From: Pseudomonas sp.
Lineage (GTDB): Bacteria; Pseudomonadota; Gammaproteobacteria; Pseudomonadales; Pseudomonadaceae
Direction of reading: 5' to 3'
Assembly: GCF_030690725.1 (NCBI RefSeq)
Contig: NZ_JAUYGD010000033.1
Location: 1 to 64,000, forward strand
DNA: 64,000 bases
The first letter of the stretch is position 1; every line of letters begins with the position of its first letter. Shown here piece by piece: positions 16,236 through 24,404 of the stretch. The translations under genes and the position numbers were made by a program. The notes beneath the pieces are model-generated. The model was not told where the DNA came from and searched no databases. It saw nothing but the letters and a program-made list of their open reading frames with translations.

Positions 16236-16472
16236 TTAAGCCGCTGCCTCGGCCCGAGAGTCGAGGTAGGCGGCTAGATCCGTAAGGCGCACGTACAGCG
16301 GCGCCAGGCGGGAATCGGTGTGCTTGAAGGTGGGCAGCTGCACCTCCCCGGAACGGAGCAGGGCGCGTAGGCGCTTGTCCGTTTTGATGTGCGGGAAGTA
16401 GTGCTCGCGCACCTGGGCCAGTGGCAGGCTGTTGGCCTTCCAGCGTTGCTGCAGCAGTTCCAGCGTTGTCAT
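16236..16472 (-). CDS. PrtN-like (pyocin activator family) regulator
   Basis: A 78-aa protein resembling the pyocin activator PrtN family: LLQQRWKANSLPLAQVREHY, then FPHIKTDKRLRALLRSGEV and the C-terminal LYVRLTDLAAYLDSR. The P. aeruginosa prototype activates pyocin genes after RecA-dependent removal of PrtR. Small prophage versions are frequent in leftward early operons; their target here is not known. It overlaps the upstream gene by four bases. Confidence 0.82.
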   Translation of the reverse strand: MTTLELLQQRWKANSLPLAQVREHYFPHIKTDKRLRALLRSGEVQLPTFKHTDSRLAPLYVRLTDLAAYLDSRAEAAA

Positions 16473-16831
16473 GCCTGCGCCACCCCGCGCCCCGCCGGTA
16501 GCCGGAGCCGCAACAGCGCGACGAGACTGTCGACAGTCTTGCCTTTGTCGCGGGCGGCGATGTTGCCGGCTTCGTCGGTGATTACCGCGCCGAAGGGGCG
16601 CAACGGGTCGGTGGTGAGGGTGACGTGCGGCAGCCAGCCGGCCGGGGTGATTGCCAGCAGCCCGGTGTAAAGCGCTACCAGGTGCAGCGCCTCGGGCTGG
16701 ATGGCCTCCAGGCGTTGCAGTACCTCATTGGACGCATCACGCACAACGGCAGCGGGTACGGCGGTTGGGTTCTGGAAGTGCATGCCGGCCAGCTTGACCA
16801 CGCCAATGGCGTCGGTGATGGGGTTGCTCAT
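16469..16831 (-). CDS. Hypothetical phage early protein
   Basis: A 120-aa protein (MSNPITDAIGVVKLAGMHFQ) of mixed hydrophobic/helical character with no recognised motif. It overlaps both neighbours by four bases and so is part of a coupled string of early genes. Function unknown. Confidence 0.6.
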   Translation of the reverse strand: MSNPITDAIGVVKLAGMHFQNPTAVPAAVVRDASNEVLQRLEAIQPEALHLVALYTGLLAITPAGWLPHVTLTTDPLRPFGAVITDEAGNIAARDKGKTVDSLVALLRLRLPAGRGVAQA

Positions 16832-17121
16832 GCGGCGCTTTCCTTCTGCGGGATTTTCTTGATCTCGATGCCCATCTGCGCGGCCAGCCAGTCGATACCC
16901 GCCTCGGTGACCATCAGCACGGCGTAGTGCTTGGTGATGGGCGCGCGGTTGGCGGGTTGAAACTGTGTGACGCGCGGCTCCATGAACAGCTTGCCGCCGT
17001 TGTGATGCCTTGCTGCCAAGGTGCCGTCGCGGTTGAGTGCCTTGCTGGCCCGCAGGTGTTTGCGCAGCGCGGGTTCGGTGATGCCCAGTACCTGGGCGGC
17101 CTCTTTAACGGTGCGGTTCAT
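16828..17121 (-). CDS. Small DNA-binding protein, antirepressor/KilAC-like
   Basis: A 97-aa protein. Residues 3-30 form a helix-turn-helix (VKEAAQVLGITEPALRKHLR), followed by KLFMEPRVTQFQPANRAP and a C-terminal VTEAGIDWLAAQMG. This arrangement resembles the C-terminal domain of phage antirepressors (KilA-C). ATG at 17121 was chosen because the longer frame runs into the kinase gene. Role as a regulator is inferred. Confidence 0.6.
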   Translation of the reverse strand: MNRTVKEAAQVLGITEPALRKHLRASKALNRDGTLAARHHNGGKLFMEPRVTQFQPANRAPITKHYAVLMVTEAGIDWLAAQMGIEIKKIPQKESAA

Positions 17122-17131
17122 GGTGCGGGCC

Positions 17132-17701
17132 TCAGGCAGCGTTGCGCTTTGAGCGCAGCAGCACACGGATCAGGCTTTCCAGCTCGTCATACAGCTGCTC
17201 GAACGTGCCATCGTTGGCCAGGGAAAGGTCGCCAGGCCGGTGGGTGACGCCGCTCTCGCTGGGGTGCATGGCCACTGCTGTGGCATCTGCCCGGGTGATG
17301 TGCAGGATCACGCCGCCCTTGCTGCGCACCCAGTCCGCTTCGTTGTTGAAGCGCACGTCGCGGATCACCACGCCCTGCATGGCCTGGTTGTGCTCGGCGA
17401 GCAGCTGCAGGTTCTGCTCGGCCAGCAACAACCAGAGCTGCGGGTGCACCAGGTCGCGGCCCCATTCGGTGCCGAGCAGCTGCATCAGCTCGCGTGGTGC
17501 CTTGCCCAGCCAGGGCAGGGGCTGTTCCTTCTCAGCGCCTTCCAGTTGGGCGGCGGTGAGGTGGAACATATCGGCCAGGGCCTGCTTGAGCGGGTCAGCG
17601 AAGGCGTAGCTGATCAAGGTGAGGTGTGCTGCCAAGTAGCGGGCAACGGTGTCTTTGCCGGTACGGGCCTTGCCGGCGAGGCCGATCAGAAGCTGGCTCA
17701 T
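17132..17701 (-). CDS. Deoxynucleoside monophosphate kinase
   Basis: A 189-aa protein with a P-loop at residues 7-17 (GLAGKARTGKDT) and the T4 gp1-like pattern YAFADPLKQALADMF, LLGTEWGRDLVHPQLWL and VVIRDVRFNNEADW. The family phosphorylates dNMPs to feed phage DNA synthesis. Catalysis inferred from the intact P-loop and Arg-rich lid. Confidence 0.87.
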   Translation of the reverse strand: MSQLLIGLAGKARTGKDTVARYLAAHLTLISYAFADPLKQALADMFHLTAAQLEGAEKEQPLPWLGKAPRELMQLLGTEWGRDLVHPQLWLLLAEQNLQLLAEHNQAMQGVVIRDVRFNNEADWVRSKGGVILHITRADATAVAMHPSESGVTHRPGDLSLANDGTFEQLYDELESLIRVLLRSKRNAA

Positions 17702-17976
17702 GCGGCTGCTCCCTGAATGGCTGCCTGGCGTTCTGCGATACAGATGGCCGTCAGCTCTTTTGAGCGATGTTCACTAGCGTTTAGGGCCAGGTCATGTAGC
17801 CGGTCGCTGGCATCGATGGTGATGCCGTCCAGTGTGCAGGCCGCGCTGATCATGCCAAGTGCGATATAGAACTCAGCATTCAGGTCGTCATGGTTACGGC
17901 CAGCGCGGAGCTTTTTCAGGGTGCTGAGCAACCGGGAACGAAAGGCGTCGCAGTTGTTTTGGTGGCGAGTATTCAT
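17698..17976 (-). CDS. Hypothetical phage early protein
   Basis: A 92-aa, largely helical protein (MNTRHQNNCDAFRSRLLSTL) with no recognised motif. Its ATG overlaps the stop of the upstream 63-aa gene and its stop overlaps the kinase start, so it is in the coupled early operon. Function unknown. Confidence 0.6.
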   Translation of the reverse strand: MNTRHQNNCDAFRSRLLSTLKKLRAGRNHDDLNAEFYIALGMISAACTLDGITIDASDRLHDLALNASEHRSKELTAICIAERQAAIQGAAA

Positions 17977-18164
17977 GCAGCACCTCCCCACGGGCCAAAG
18001 TCCTCGAAGGCTGGCAGGGTGGTGGGTTGCTTGAGTGTTGGGCGGCCACCATCGAGCACGACGAAGCGGCCGGTGGCCTGCTGGACAGCGCGGATGGCGT
18101 CTGGGTTGGTGGTGCAAGCCGGGTGCAGAAGCACCGGGCAGCGGGTGTGCTGTGTCGATTGCAT
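17973..18164 (-). CDS. First gene of the leftward early operon, hypothetical
   Basis: A 63-aa protein (MQSTQHTRCPVLLHPACTTN). ATG at 18164 lies about 40 bp downstream of the predicted PL start and follows GTGGAG. It has two cysteines and no recognised domain. Coding is supported mainly by position and the overlapping start-stop with the next gene. Confidence 0.55.
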   Translation of the reverse strand: MQSTQHTRCPVLLHPACTTNPDAIRAVQQATGRFVVLDGGRPTLKQPTTLPAFEDFGPWGGAA

Positions 18165-18181
18165 GTCGCGTACTCCACAAG

Positions 18182-18188
18182 GTGAGAG
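18182..18188 (-). promoter_or_regulatory. CTCTCAC heptamer in the leftward leader
   Basis: The reverse-strand CTCTCAC lies between PL (18205-18233) and the first gene, so it would be near the 5' end of the leftward transcript. Confidence 0.5.
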
Positions 18189-18204
18189 TTTGGGTACGCG
18201 AGTA

Positions 18205-18246
18205 AATATGTACTAGTGGTTCACATAAATCAAGAACCTTAAGTAC
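18205..18246 (-). promoter_or_regulatory. Leftward early promoter PL with two operators
   Basis: On the reverse strand TTGATT (18228-18233), 17-bp spacer, CATATT (18205-18210). Two GWAC-N5-GTWC sites overlap it: 18210-18222 and 18234-18246, centres 24 bp apart, the same spacing as two operators at the cI-cro region. Repression by CI is inferred. Confidence 0.7.
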
Positions 18247-18251
18247 ATAAT

Positions 18252-19004
18252 TTAGAACATGCTGCGAGGGGGCTTGGCGTCTATGACTCTGCCAATGAGG
18301 CGGATGTTATCGTCGATCACAATGGTCTTGAAGGCCGGGTTGAATGGCTTGAGGTATTCGATCCCGGCATCGCGGACGTACTGCTTGAAGGTGGTTTCTC
18401 CGGTGTCCATCAGCTTGGCTATGTAGAGTTTGCCGCTAATGAAATCAAACCCTTCAGGGCGGACTAGTATGCGAAAGCCTGGATGGAATGAAGGGCCCTC
18501 GGGGGCAACCATTGAGGTGCCATTTACTTCCAGCCAGTAACCGTGCGGGCCGGCGTTCTCTTGCGATTCCAGAAATTCAGAGCCGTCGCCTGGGGTGTAA
18601 AGGTCTGGCGCCTCGGCCCAACTGCCTGCTGCAACCCAACTGATCAATGGGTAGCTCCTTGTTATCCGGTGTGGCTCCGGGGTGTAGCGGACATTAGGTT
18701 GCTCCGCTACGCCTGTCCTATGTGCGTATTTCTTGAGGGTCACTGGGCCATTGGTATTAAGCGGCGGGAACCCTTCACCGTGTGCCAGCCAATCGACCGG
18801 TACCTCGAAGGCATCGGCGATCTGCTGCATGGATTCTCTTGCAGGCATGCTTTCGCCGTTGAGCCATTTGCTGGCGGCTTTTGCTGTCTTGCCGGTTATA
18901 GAAGCCAGGCGTGCGCCTAGGCCCCACTCGGGAATACCTGCTTCGTTGGCGGCATTCTTAAGGCGGAGGACGAAAGCGTTGCGTATTTCTTGTATATGAA
19001 CCAT
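18252..19004 (-). CDS. cI: CI-type lysogeny repressor with S24 autocleavage domain
   Basis: A 250-aa repressor from MVHIQEIRNAFV. N-terminal helix-turn-helix (GLGARLASITGKTAKAASKW) and C-terminal LexA-like peptidase: Ala126-Gly127 cleavage pair (WVAAGSW), Ser164 (NGTSMVAPEG) and Lys207 (TTFKQY). It should lose activity after RecA-stimulated cleavage. I prefer the ATG at 19004: a GATAGT -10 box lies just upstream, giving a near-leaderless mRNA as for lambda cI, and it keeps two operators out of the coding region. An upstream ATG at 19049 with GAGG would add 15 residues. Confidence 0.92.
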   Translation of the reverse strand: MVHIQEIRNAFVLRLKNAANEAGIPEWGLGARLASITGKTAKAASKWLNGESMPARESMQQIADAFEVPVDWLAHGEGFPPLNTNGPVTLKKYAHRTGVAEQPNVRYTPEPHRITRSYPLISWVAAGSWAEAPDLYTPGDGSEFLESQENAGPHGYWLEVNGTSMVAPEGPSFHPGFRILVRPEGFDFISGKLYIAKLMDTGETTFKQYVRDAGIEYLKPFNPAFKTIVIDDNIRLIGRVIDAKPPRSMF

Positions 19005-19069
19005 GCGTTCACTATCGCATGGACTTGCGTGTACTTTCAGTTCCGACATAATATGTACCTCAGGTTCAC
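18998..19069. promoter_or_regulatory. cI-cro operator region (three operators, PR and PRM)
   Basis: GWAC-N5-GTWC sites at 18998-19010, 19031-19043 and 19055-19067. PR for cro: TTGCGT (19025-19030) and CATAAT (19047-19052), with the middle operator in the spacer and the right one at the start point. The left site overlaps the cI start codon. This mirrors the OR1-OR3 layout of lambda. Confidence 0.7.
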
Positions 19070-19085
19070 TATTCGGGTATGCGAA

Positions 19086-19343
19086 ATGAGCACCTTGAAA
19101 GATGCAATCACCGCTGCAGGCGGGGCTGTGAAGGTTTCTAGCCTTTGCGGGGTCAGCCCGCGCGCGGTCTACAAATGGATGGCGGCGAACTATGTGCCGA
19201 GGACTGAATACACCGGCGAAACAAACTATCTGGGCTTGATCGCTGCGGAAGCATCGGCGCGCGGTCAGTCGTTTGATTTGGATTCACTCAAGCAAGAGCT
19301 TGCAGAGCGCCGAAATTCAGGAACAGAGAGAGCTGCTGCCTAA
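19086..19343 (+). CDS. Cro-like repressor (YdaS type)
   Basis: An 85-aa protein (MSTLKDAITAAGGAVKVSSL). The helix-turn-helix spans about residues 8-35 (GGAVKVSSLCGVSPRAVYKW), typical of YdaS/Cro-like proteins. It is divergent from cI across the operators and is the first gene of the rightward transcript, which is the Cro position. Confidence 0.85.
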   Translation: MSTLKDAITAAGGAVKVSSLCGVSPRAVYKWMAANYVPRTEYTGETNYLGLIAAEASARGQSFDLDSLKQELAERRNSGTERAAA

Positions 19344-19714
19344 TTAATAAAAAGGTGCCGGCTGTTGGTTGAAGCCAACAGTCGGCGGGGTGCTCAACCG
19401 AACTCTCACATACGGTTGGGCGGGGTGGCGCGGTTTCCCGCGCCGTGCCAGGCGAAGCTCTCACACCTCGCCAGGCGCACGACGCCTGATGCCGACACAG
19501 CACTGTGGGGAAGCATCGGGTCGCCGTAGTTGGGATAGTAGGGGATTCCTCTGCTGGCTGGCTATGTCGTTAAACGGCGGCTTTCGGTAGTACGCCGCGC
19601 TGGGGTCTCTCACCCTTGGCGCGGTTGGGCTCGAACGGGGCGGCTCTCACACGGCCCGTTTGGTAAATGCACAGCACGCCGCCGGCCCCGCCTGGGGCCG
19701 GCATGGGGGTTTTT
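19344..19714 (+). other. Structured non-coding leader between cro and cII-like gene
   Basis: 371 bp with no supported gene and many small hairpins: GGCGCGG-TTT-CCGCGCC type near 19430, AGGCG-CACGA-CGCCT near 19474, and CCGGCCCC-GCCT-GGGGCCGG near 19683. Four CTCTCAC heptamers lie at 19403-19409, 19458-19464, 19607-19613 and 19644-19650. The region is in the place where lambda-like phages have antitermination and termination signals. Confidence 0.6.
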
Positions 19715-20203
19715 ATGAGCCGAGTTGATTTACTGCCGGACGCGGGTCCGGTGCTCAATGTGCGCAGCGCGCTATACCGCGCCGGGCGCGACTATCACGG
19801 TGGCATTACCAGCCTGGCCCTGGATTTGGGTATGGACCTGGACACCCTGCAGAAGAAGCTGAAGTTCAACTTTGAGGGCCGCTGGCCAACGCCGGATGAG
19901 CTGGAGGAGATTATCAGCGCCACCCAGGACCCACGCCTGCTGGATGCGCTGATGCGCCCGGCCGGGGCGGTGTGGTTTCGCCCGGTACCGGTTGAAGCAT
20001 CACGCGATGCGCTGAAAGCGGTGGGCGAGCTGCTGCAACGCGAGGGCGAGTTTGTGGGCAGCCTGCACACCGGGGCTGCGGACAACGTGTGGCAACCGCA
20101 CGAGGTGGCCACGCTTAAGCACCACGGGCATGAGGTGATACGCGCGGTCCTGGCGATTATTGCCGGTGCCGAACAGGATATGGAGGGCCGCTGCGATGGA
20201 TGA
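19715..20203 (+). CDS. CII-family phage regulatory protein
   Basis: A 162-aa protein (MSRVDLLPDAGPVLNVRSAL) matching the phage CII regulatory family of Pseudomonas-type prophages: YHGGITSLALDLGMDLDTLQ is a helix-turn-helix-like segment and RWPTPDELEEIISATQDPRL is conserved. It probably regulates lysogeny or replication genes. The ATG at 19715 follows GGGGG; an ATG at 19703 would add four residues. Confidence 0.8.
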   Translation: MSRVDLLPDAGPVLNVRSALYRAGRDYHGGITSLALDLGMDLDTLQKKLKFNFEGRWPTPDELEEIISATQDPRLLDALMRPAGAVWFRPVPVEASRDALKAVGELLQREGEFVGSLHTGAADNVWQPHEVATLKHHGHEVIRAVLAIIAGAEQDMEGRCDG

Positions 20204-20399
20204 GCACATTCTGCAAATGGCTGAGCAGGCTCAGGCGGATCGCCTGCAGCAGGCCATCGATAACCGTGTGGTTTACCAGGGCGAGAGCGCGACCGAGTGC
20301 GACAGCTGCGGTGACGACATTCCCGAAGCCCGGCGCCTTGCAGTGCCGGGTTGTCGTTTTTGCGTGCATTGCCAGGGTTTGATGGAGGTGCGGCGATGA
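20196..20399 (+). CDS. TraR/DksA-type zinc-finger protein
   Basis: A 67-aa protein (MDEHILQMAEQAQADRLQQA) with a four-cysteine zinc finger, CDSCGDDIPEARR to CRFCVHCQ (residues about 34-58). Family members without the long coiled coil bind RNA polymerase in the secondary channel and modify initiation. The ATG overlaps the end of the cII-like gene. Confidence 0.88.
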   Translation: MDEHILQMAEQAQADRLQQAIDNRVVYQGESATECDSCGDDIPEARRLAVPGCRFCVHCQGLMEVRR

Positions 20400-20578
20400 A
20401 CGCGCAAACGCTCGATCAATCGATCATTGATGCGGTGGCCTTTATCAAGGCGGCCCGCACCCTGCGTGCCGTGCAGAAGGCCAACGGCAAGAAGCGCCAC
20501 CCGGTCGAGGCTGGTGCAGCGCAGCGGGCCAGCATGACGCTGACCCGCTGCTTGGCTGATTTGCGGCAGGGGAGGTAG
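20396..20578 (+). CDS. Small hypothetical phage protein
   Basis: A 60-aa basic helical protein (MNAQTLDQSIIDAVAFIKAA). Its ATGA overlaps the stop of the zinc-finger gene. No motif recognised. Confidence 0.65.
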   Translation: MNAQTLDQSIIDAVAFIKAARTLRAVQKANGKKRHPVEAGAAQRASMTLTRCLADLRQGR

Positions 20579-20582
20579 GGCG

Positions 20583-21281
20583 ATGTCTAATAATGATTAC
20601 AAGGCCGCGTTTGAGGCGTTGTCTCTCGACCTAAGCGCCATCATTGCGCTGCTGGGCTTCGACAGTTACACGGGCGTTGACCCGGTGCTGAGGCGAATCA
20701 CCGAGCTGTTGGTGAGCGTGCCGCAAAATCCTGACCCGCGCGGCGTGACCTGCACCAGCCACCCTGCTTTGATCGCGCTGGACAAGCAGTGCCGTGACGA
20801 TGTGGCCCGTGCAATGGGGCTGACCCCGAATGCCGAGCGTGATTTCGCCTGGTCCTATTTGTTGGATCGGCTGAAGCGGTTGGTTGGCGATGCTGCAACG
20901 GGTGGCAGTGTTGGCGGGGTGGATGATCTGCTCGCCGACGCATTGCGCAAAATCATGGATGCGCACCGTTTCAACGTGGCCAGCATGCCGGTGACTGAGG
21001 TTCACTCGGTCTGCTTTGACGCCCTCGCGGCCGACGCGGCGGGTGTACTCCCTGGCTATCCAGCGCCCGGCAGTGAATGCGATGCACGAATTCCTCATCA
21101 CACAGCTGATGGCAGGAAAATGCTCGTGACGCGGGTCGAGGTTATCGTGCATGCAATCATCCAAGGCGCGGTCTATTCGTGGGTAAAAGAACCGGGGAAA
21201 GACGGCGGTTTTTATGCGCCTATGATGCTCAGCTTTCTTGATTTCGCTGCCGCCCCAGCCCAACAAGGGGCCACTGAATGA
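20583..21281 (+). CDS. Hypothetical phage early protein
   Basis: A 232-aa protein (MSNNDYKAAFEALSLDLSAI) with no membrane segment or known motif. It precedes the primase-helicase and its stop overlaps the primase ATG, so it is probably part of the replication operon. Function unknown. Confidence 0.65.
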   Translation: MSNNDYKAAFEALSLDLSAIIALLGFDSYTGVDPVLRRITELLVSVPQNPDPRGVTCTSHPALIALDKQCRDDVARAMGLTPNAERDFAWSYLLDRLKRLVGDAATGGSVGGVDDLLADALRKIMDAHRFNVASMPVTEVHSVCFDALAADAAGVLPGYPAPGSECDARIPHHTADGRKMLVTRVEVIVHAIIQGAVYSWVKEPGKDGGFYAPMMLSFLDFAAAPAQQGATE

Positions 21282-24055
21282 CCCCGCCGAACACCCCTCC
21301 CAATCTCGCCGCCTGGGCGCGGCGCTATATCGAAGTGTTTGGTTTGGCCCTGGTGAAGATCGAACCCGGGCAGAAAGCCCCGAAGGGCAACGGCTGGAAC
21401 AAGCCGGGCGGCTACTTCACTGAGGCGGACAAGGCCGAGGCGTTCTGGACCAAGAACCCCAACCACAATATGGGCGTGGTGCACGGGCCTAGCCGGGTGT
21501 GCTCGCTCGACGTTGACCATGTGGAGTACACGCGCCAGGTGCTGCGTGATGTGCTCGATCTGCACCTCGATGACTTGGCCGCGGTGTATCCAACGGTGGT
21601 GGGCAACCCGGAGCGGTTCCGGCTTTTGTTCCGCGTGCCGGATGGTGTGGAGCTGACAGCACACAAACTGGCGTGGCCGAACCCCCTGGACCCGGACGGA
21701 AGCAAGTACAAGCTAGCCACGGCGACATTGAAGCAGGCCGAGGAGACGGGCAACGCCGGGCAGGCGGCTGCGATGCGCGAACGGCAGAAGGAATTGGCGC
21801 CGGTGACGGTGTTCGAGCTGCGGGGGGGCTTGGTGCAGGACGTGCTGCCGCCGTCGATCCACCCGGACACGGGCAAGCCGTATTTCTGGCGCACGCCACC
21901 CTCGGCAGATGGTTTGCCTGAGCTGCCGAAAGAGCTGCTGACTATTTGGAACAACTGGGAGATCTTCAAGCCGCTGGGGCAGGGCGCCTGCGAATGGGGG
22001 CCGGCGCCGAAAGAGCGCCCTGCACCCAAGGCGAAGCCGAGCCGGCCGGCACCCGCTGGGCTGAGCGGCAGCGCTGATGTGGTGGGTGCCTATAACGATG
22101 CGCACGACGTGGAGCAGCTGCTGGCGGCGCACGGGTACAAGCGGCGCGGCAAAAAGTGGTTGTACCCGGGCAGCTCGACGGGTTTGGCGGGTGTGACGGT
22201 GACCGAGGGCAAGGTGTACTCCCACCACGGCGCTGACCCGTTGGCCAACGGGCACATGAATGATGCGTTTGATGTGTTCTGCCTGCTCGAGCATGACGGC
22301 GACCAGAAGGCGGCGACCAAAGCGGCGGCGAAGGCGCTGGGCATTGACCATGCGAGCCAGCGCAAGAAGGTAAGCGGTACACCGCCGAAGGCGAATGGCA
22401 CTGCGGGTGAGCAGGCAGCGCCTGGTACAGACGCAGGCAGCGCGGCCAATGAGCCGGGCGACCTTCCCCCCGCCCCAACCGATGAGGACAGTGCCGCGCC
22501 GGCCGGCAGCAGCAATACCGGGGGGGGCGGGGGTGCCTTTCATATTCGGGGCCTGCTCCGGCGCTACGCGCTGATTGAGGGCACCACGCAGGCGTGGGAC
22601 CTGGACAACGGCATGCGCATCAAGAAGGCGGCCTTTCAGGCGTTGGTGGGTAAGGATCTGTTTAAAGAGTGGGACAGCGTTACGGACCCGAAGCGCAAGA
22701 AGCGGGTGAGCGAGGCGTGGGCGAAGGATATCGAGCGTGCGCAGGCCCTGGCGGGCAAGGCGGTGGGCGATATCAAGATGCCGATGCTGACGCGCTATGT
22801 GTATATCGACGGTACGAAGGACGTGTGGGACTACGCGAAAAAACGGCGGGTGGCTGAGGGCGCTGTAAAGATGGCCCTGGGTGATGCGTACAGCCTGTGG
22901 CTGAACAGCCCTGATCGGCGCGTGGTGGATATGAACCACATTGTTTTTGACCCACGAATGACGCATGACCCCGAGGTGTATATCAACACGTTCGAGGGGT
23001 TGCCCCTGCAGCCTGTACGCGATGACGCGAAGTGTGAGCACCTGATCTGGTTGATCAGCTTTTTGTGTAACCACGCCGAGGACGCGACCGATTGGCTGAG
23101 CCGGTGGCTGGCGTACCCGCTGCAGCACAGTGGGGCCAAGATGGATACGGCGGTGCTGATGCACTCAACCACTGAGGGCTCAGGTAAGAGCCTGCTGTTT
23201 TCGGTGGCGCTGGGTTTGTTGTACGGGCAGTACTCGGCGACGGTCGGGCAGACGCAGCTGGAAGGCAGCTTTAACGCCTGGCAGAGCGGCAAGCTGTGGG
23301 CGGTGTTCGAAGAGGTGGTGAGCCGCGATCAGAAGTACAACCAGGTGGGGAAGATCAAGCAGCTGATCACCGGGCAGACGGTGCGTATCGAGAGCAAGTT
23401 CGTGAACGGTTGGGAGGAGGCCAGCCACATGAATGCGGTGTTCCTCTCGAACGAGATTGTGCCGTGGCCGATCAGCGACAGCGACCGGCGGTTTTTGGTG
23501 ATGTGGCCGGAGGAGAAGCTGCCGGCCTCGCGGCAGAAGGCGATCAAGCATGAACTGGCCAACGGCGGCGTTGAGGCGCTGTATGCCTGGTTGTTGTCGC
23601 TGGATCTGGGCGATTTCGATATGCAGACCAAGCCGCCGGTTACACCAGCCCGGCAGCGCCTGGTGGCGTTGAGCCGCGCGCCTTGGCAGACGTTTGCGAA
23701 CCTGTGGCGCTTGGGTGAGCTGGGGCATGGCCTATGGGGCGGGTGTTTGAGCTCTGACCTGTATGCGCTTTTTCTGGAGTGGTGCCAGCGCAATGGCGAA
23801 CACCGGATGAGCCACACGAAATTCAGCCTTTTCATCGAGACCCTCGGCGTGGACAAGACCCGGGCCATCCCCTGGACTGCTGGCCACGGTAGGCGGTTTG
23901 CGGCGTTTTTGGTGCCGCGTGATGAGGGCTCCTTCCTGCCACCATCCATGTCTGCGGCCGACCTGGGGCGGCACGTTGAGGAGTGGCGCGAGCGGGCGAA
24001 ATTGGGCGGCTGGGCGGTTGAGGCGTGGGATCACGTCAAGGGGCTGGCGGCATGA
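21278..24055 (+). CDS. Replication protein: primase-polymerase plus SF3-type helicase
   Basis: A 925-aa multi-domain protein. Residues 1-200 resemble a bifunctional primase/polymerase (LVKIEPGQKAPKGNGW, then NMGVVHGPSRVCSLDVDHVE with the metal-binding Asp pair). A Pro/Ala/Gly-rich linker spans about 365-420. The C-terminal half is a DUF5906/D5-type helicase with Walker A at residues 634-638 (TTEGSGKSLL) and a Walker B-like WAVFEEVV downstream. Such proteins recognise an origin, unwind and prime it. Six iterons follow directly downstream. Confidence 0.88.
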   Translation: MTPPNTPPNLAAWARRYIEVFGLALVKIEPGQKAPKGNGWNKPGGYFTEADKAEAFWTKNPNHNMGVVHGPSRVCSLDVDHVEYTRQVLRDVLDLHLDDLAAVYPTVVGNPERFRLLFRVPDGVELTAHKLAWPNPLDPDGSKYKLATATLKQAEETGNAGQAAAMRERQKELAPVTVFELRGGLVQDVLPPSIHPDTGKPYFWRTPPSADGLPELPKELLTIWNNWEIFKPLGQGACEWGPAPKERPAPKAKPSRPAPAGLSGSADVVGAYNDAHDVEQLLAAHGYKRRGKKWLYPGSSTGLAGVTVTEGKVYSHHGADPLANGHMNDAFDVFCLLEHDGDQKAATKAAAKALGIDHASQRKKVSGTPPKANGTAGEQAAPGTDAGSAANEPGDLPPAPTDEDSAAPAGSSNTGGGGGAFHIRGLLRRYALIEGTTQAWDLDNGMRIKKAAFQALVGKDLFKEWDSVTDPKRKKRVSEAWAKDIERAQALAGKAVGDIKMPMLTRYVYIDGTKDVWDYAKKRRVAEGAVKMALGDAYSLWLNSPDRRVVDMNHIVFDPRMTHDPEVYINTFEGLPLQPVRDDAKCEHLIWLISFLCNHAEDATDWLSRWLAYPLQHSGAKMDTAVLMHSTTEGSGKSLLFSVALGLLYGQYSATVGQTQLEGSFNAWQSGKLWAVFEEVVSRDQKYNQVGKIKQLITGQTVRIESKFVNGWEEASHMNAVFLSNEIVPWPISDSDRRFLVMWPEEKLPASRQKAIKHELANGGVEALYAWLLSLDLGDFDMQTKPPVTPARQRLVALSRAPWQTFANLWRLGELGHGLWGGCLSSDLYALFLEWCQRNGEHRMSHTKFSLFIETLGVDKTRAIPWTAGHGRRFAAFLVPRDEGSFLPPSMSAADLGRHVEEWRERAKLGGWAVEAWDHVKGLAA

Positions 24056-24404
24056 GTGCGCCTAAATGTGTGTTGGGTGTGTTGACGGTGTGTAGGCTTG
24101 TTTTGCCAACCTTACACAGCGCTAGCCTAGTAAATACGGGGCCTCTGGCTCTGTGTGTAAGGTGTGTAAGGTTTACGCGCGTGCGCACGCATGTGCGTGA
24201 AAAAATATCGCCTTGTAGTACTCCGGTTGCCCATTGGAACGGCAGCAAAAATTCTCTACGCGAGGCTCTAAAACCCTTACACACCTTACACACCTTACAC
24301 AGAGTCTTTGAAGGCATTGTTTTTATTGAAGTTTTTGTGTGTTGGGTGTGTGTAGGGTTAGCGGTTTTTGTGTTGGGTTGGGTTTTTGGCGAGGGGGTGG
24401 GGCG
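24056..24404. other. Iteron region, candidate phage replication origin
   Basis: 349 bp between the primase-helicase and the next gene with six copies of the 9-mer CCTTACACA: one at 24110-24118, two inverted in tandem at 24154-24162 and 24163-24171, and three in direct tandem at 24275-24283, 24284-24292 and 24293-24301. The inverted and direct blocks form a large inverted repeat with about 100 bp between. An open frame crosses the region but looks non-coding. Position beside a P4-alpha-like gene suggests an origin. Confidence 0.65.

Noticed and set aside
15286..16239. 317-aa forward frame opposite the DUF2303 gene
   Set aside because: Antisense to a coupled operon with better starts; Gly/Val/Leu-rich and no motif.
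24275..24301. Possible CRISPR array from the tandem 9-mers
   Set aside because: Repeat units are contiguous 9-mers without spacers; the arrangement is that of iterons.
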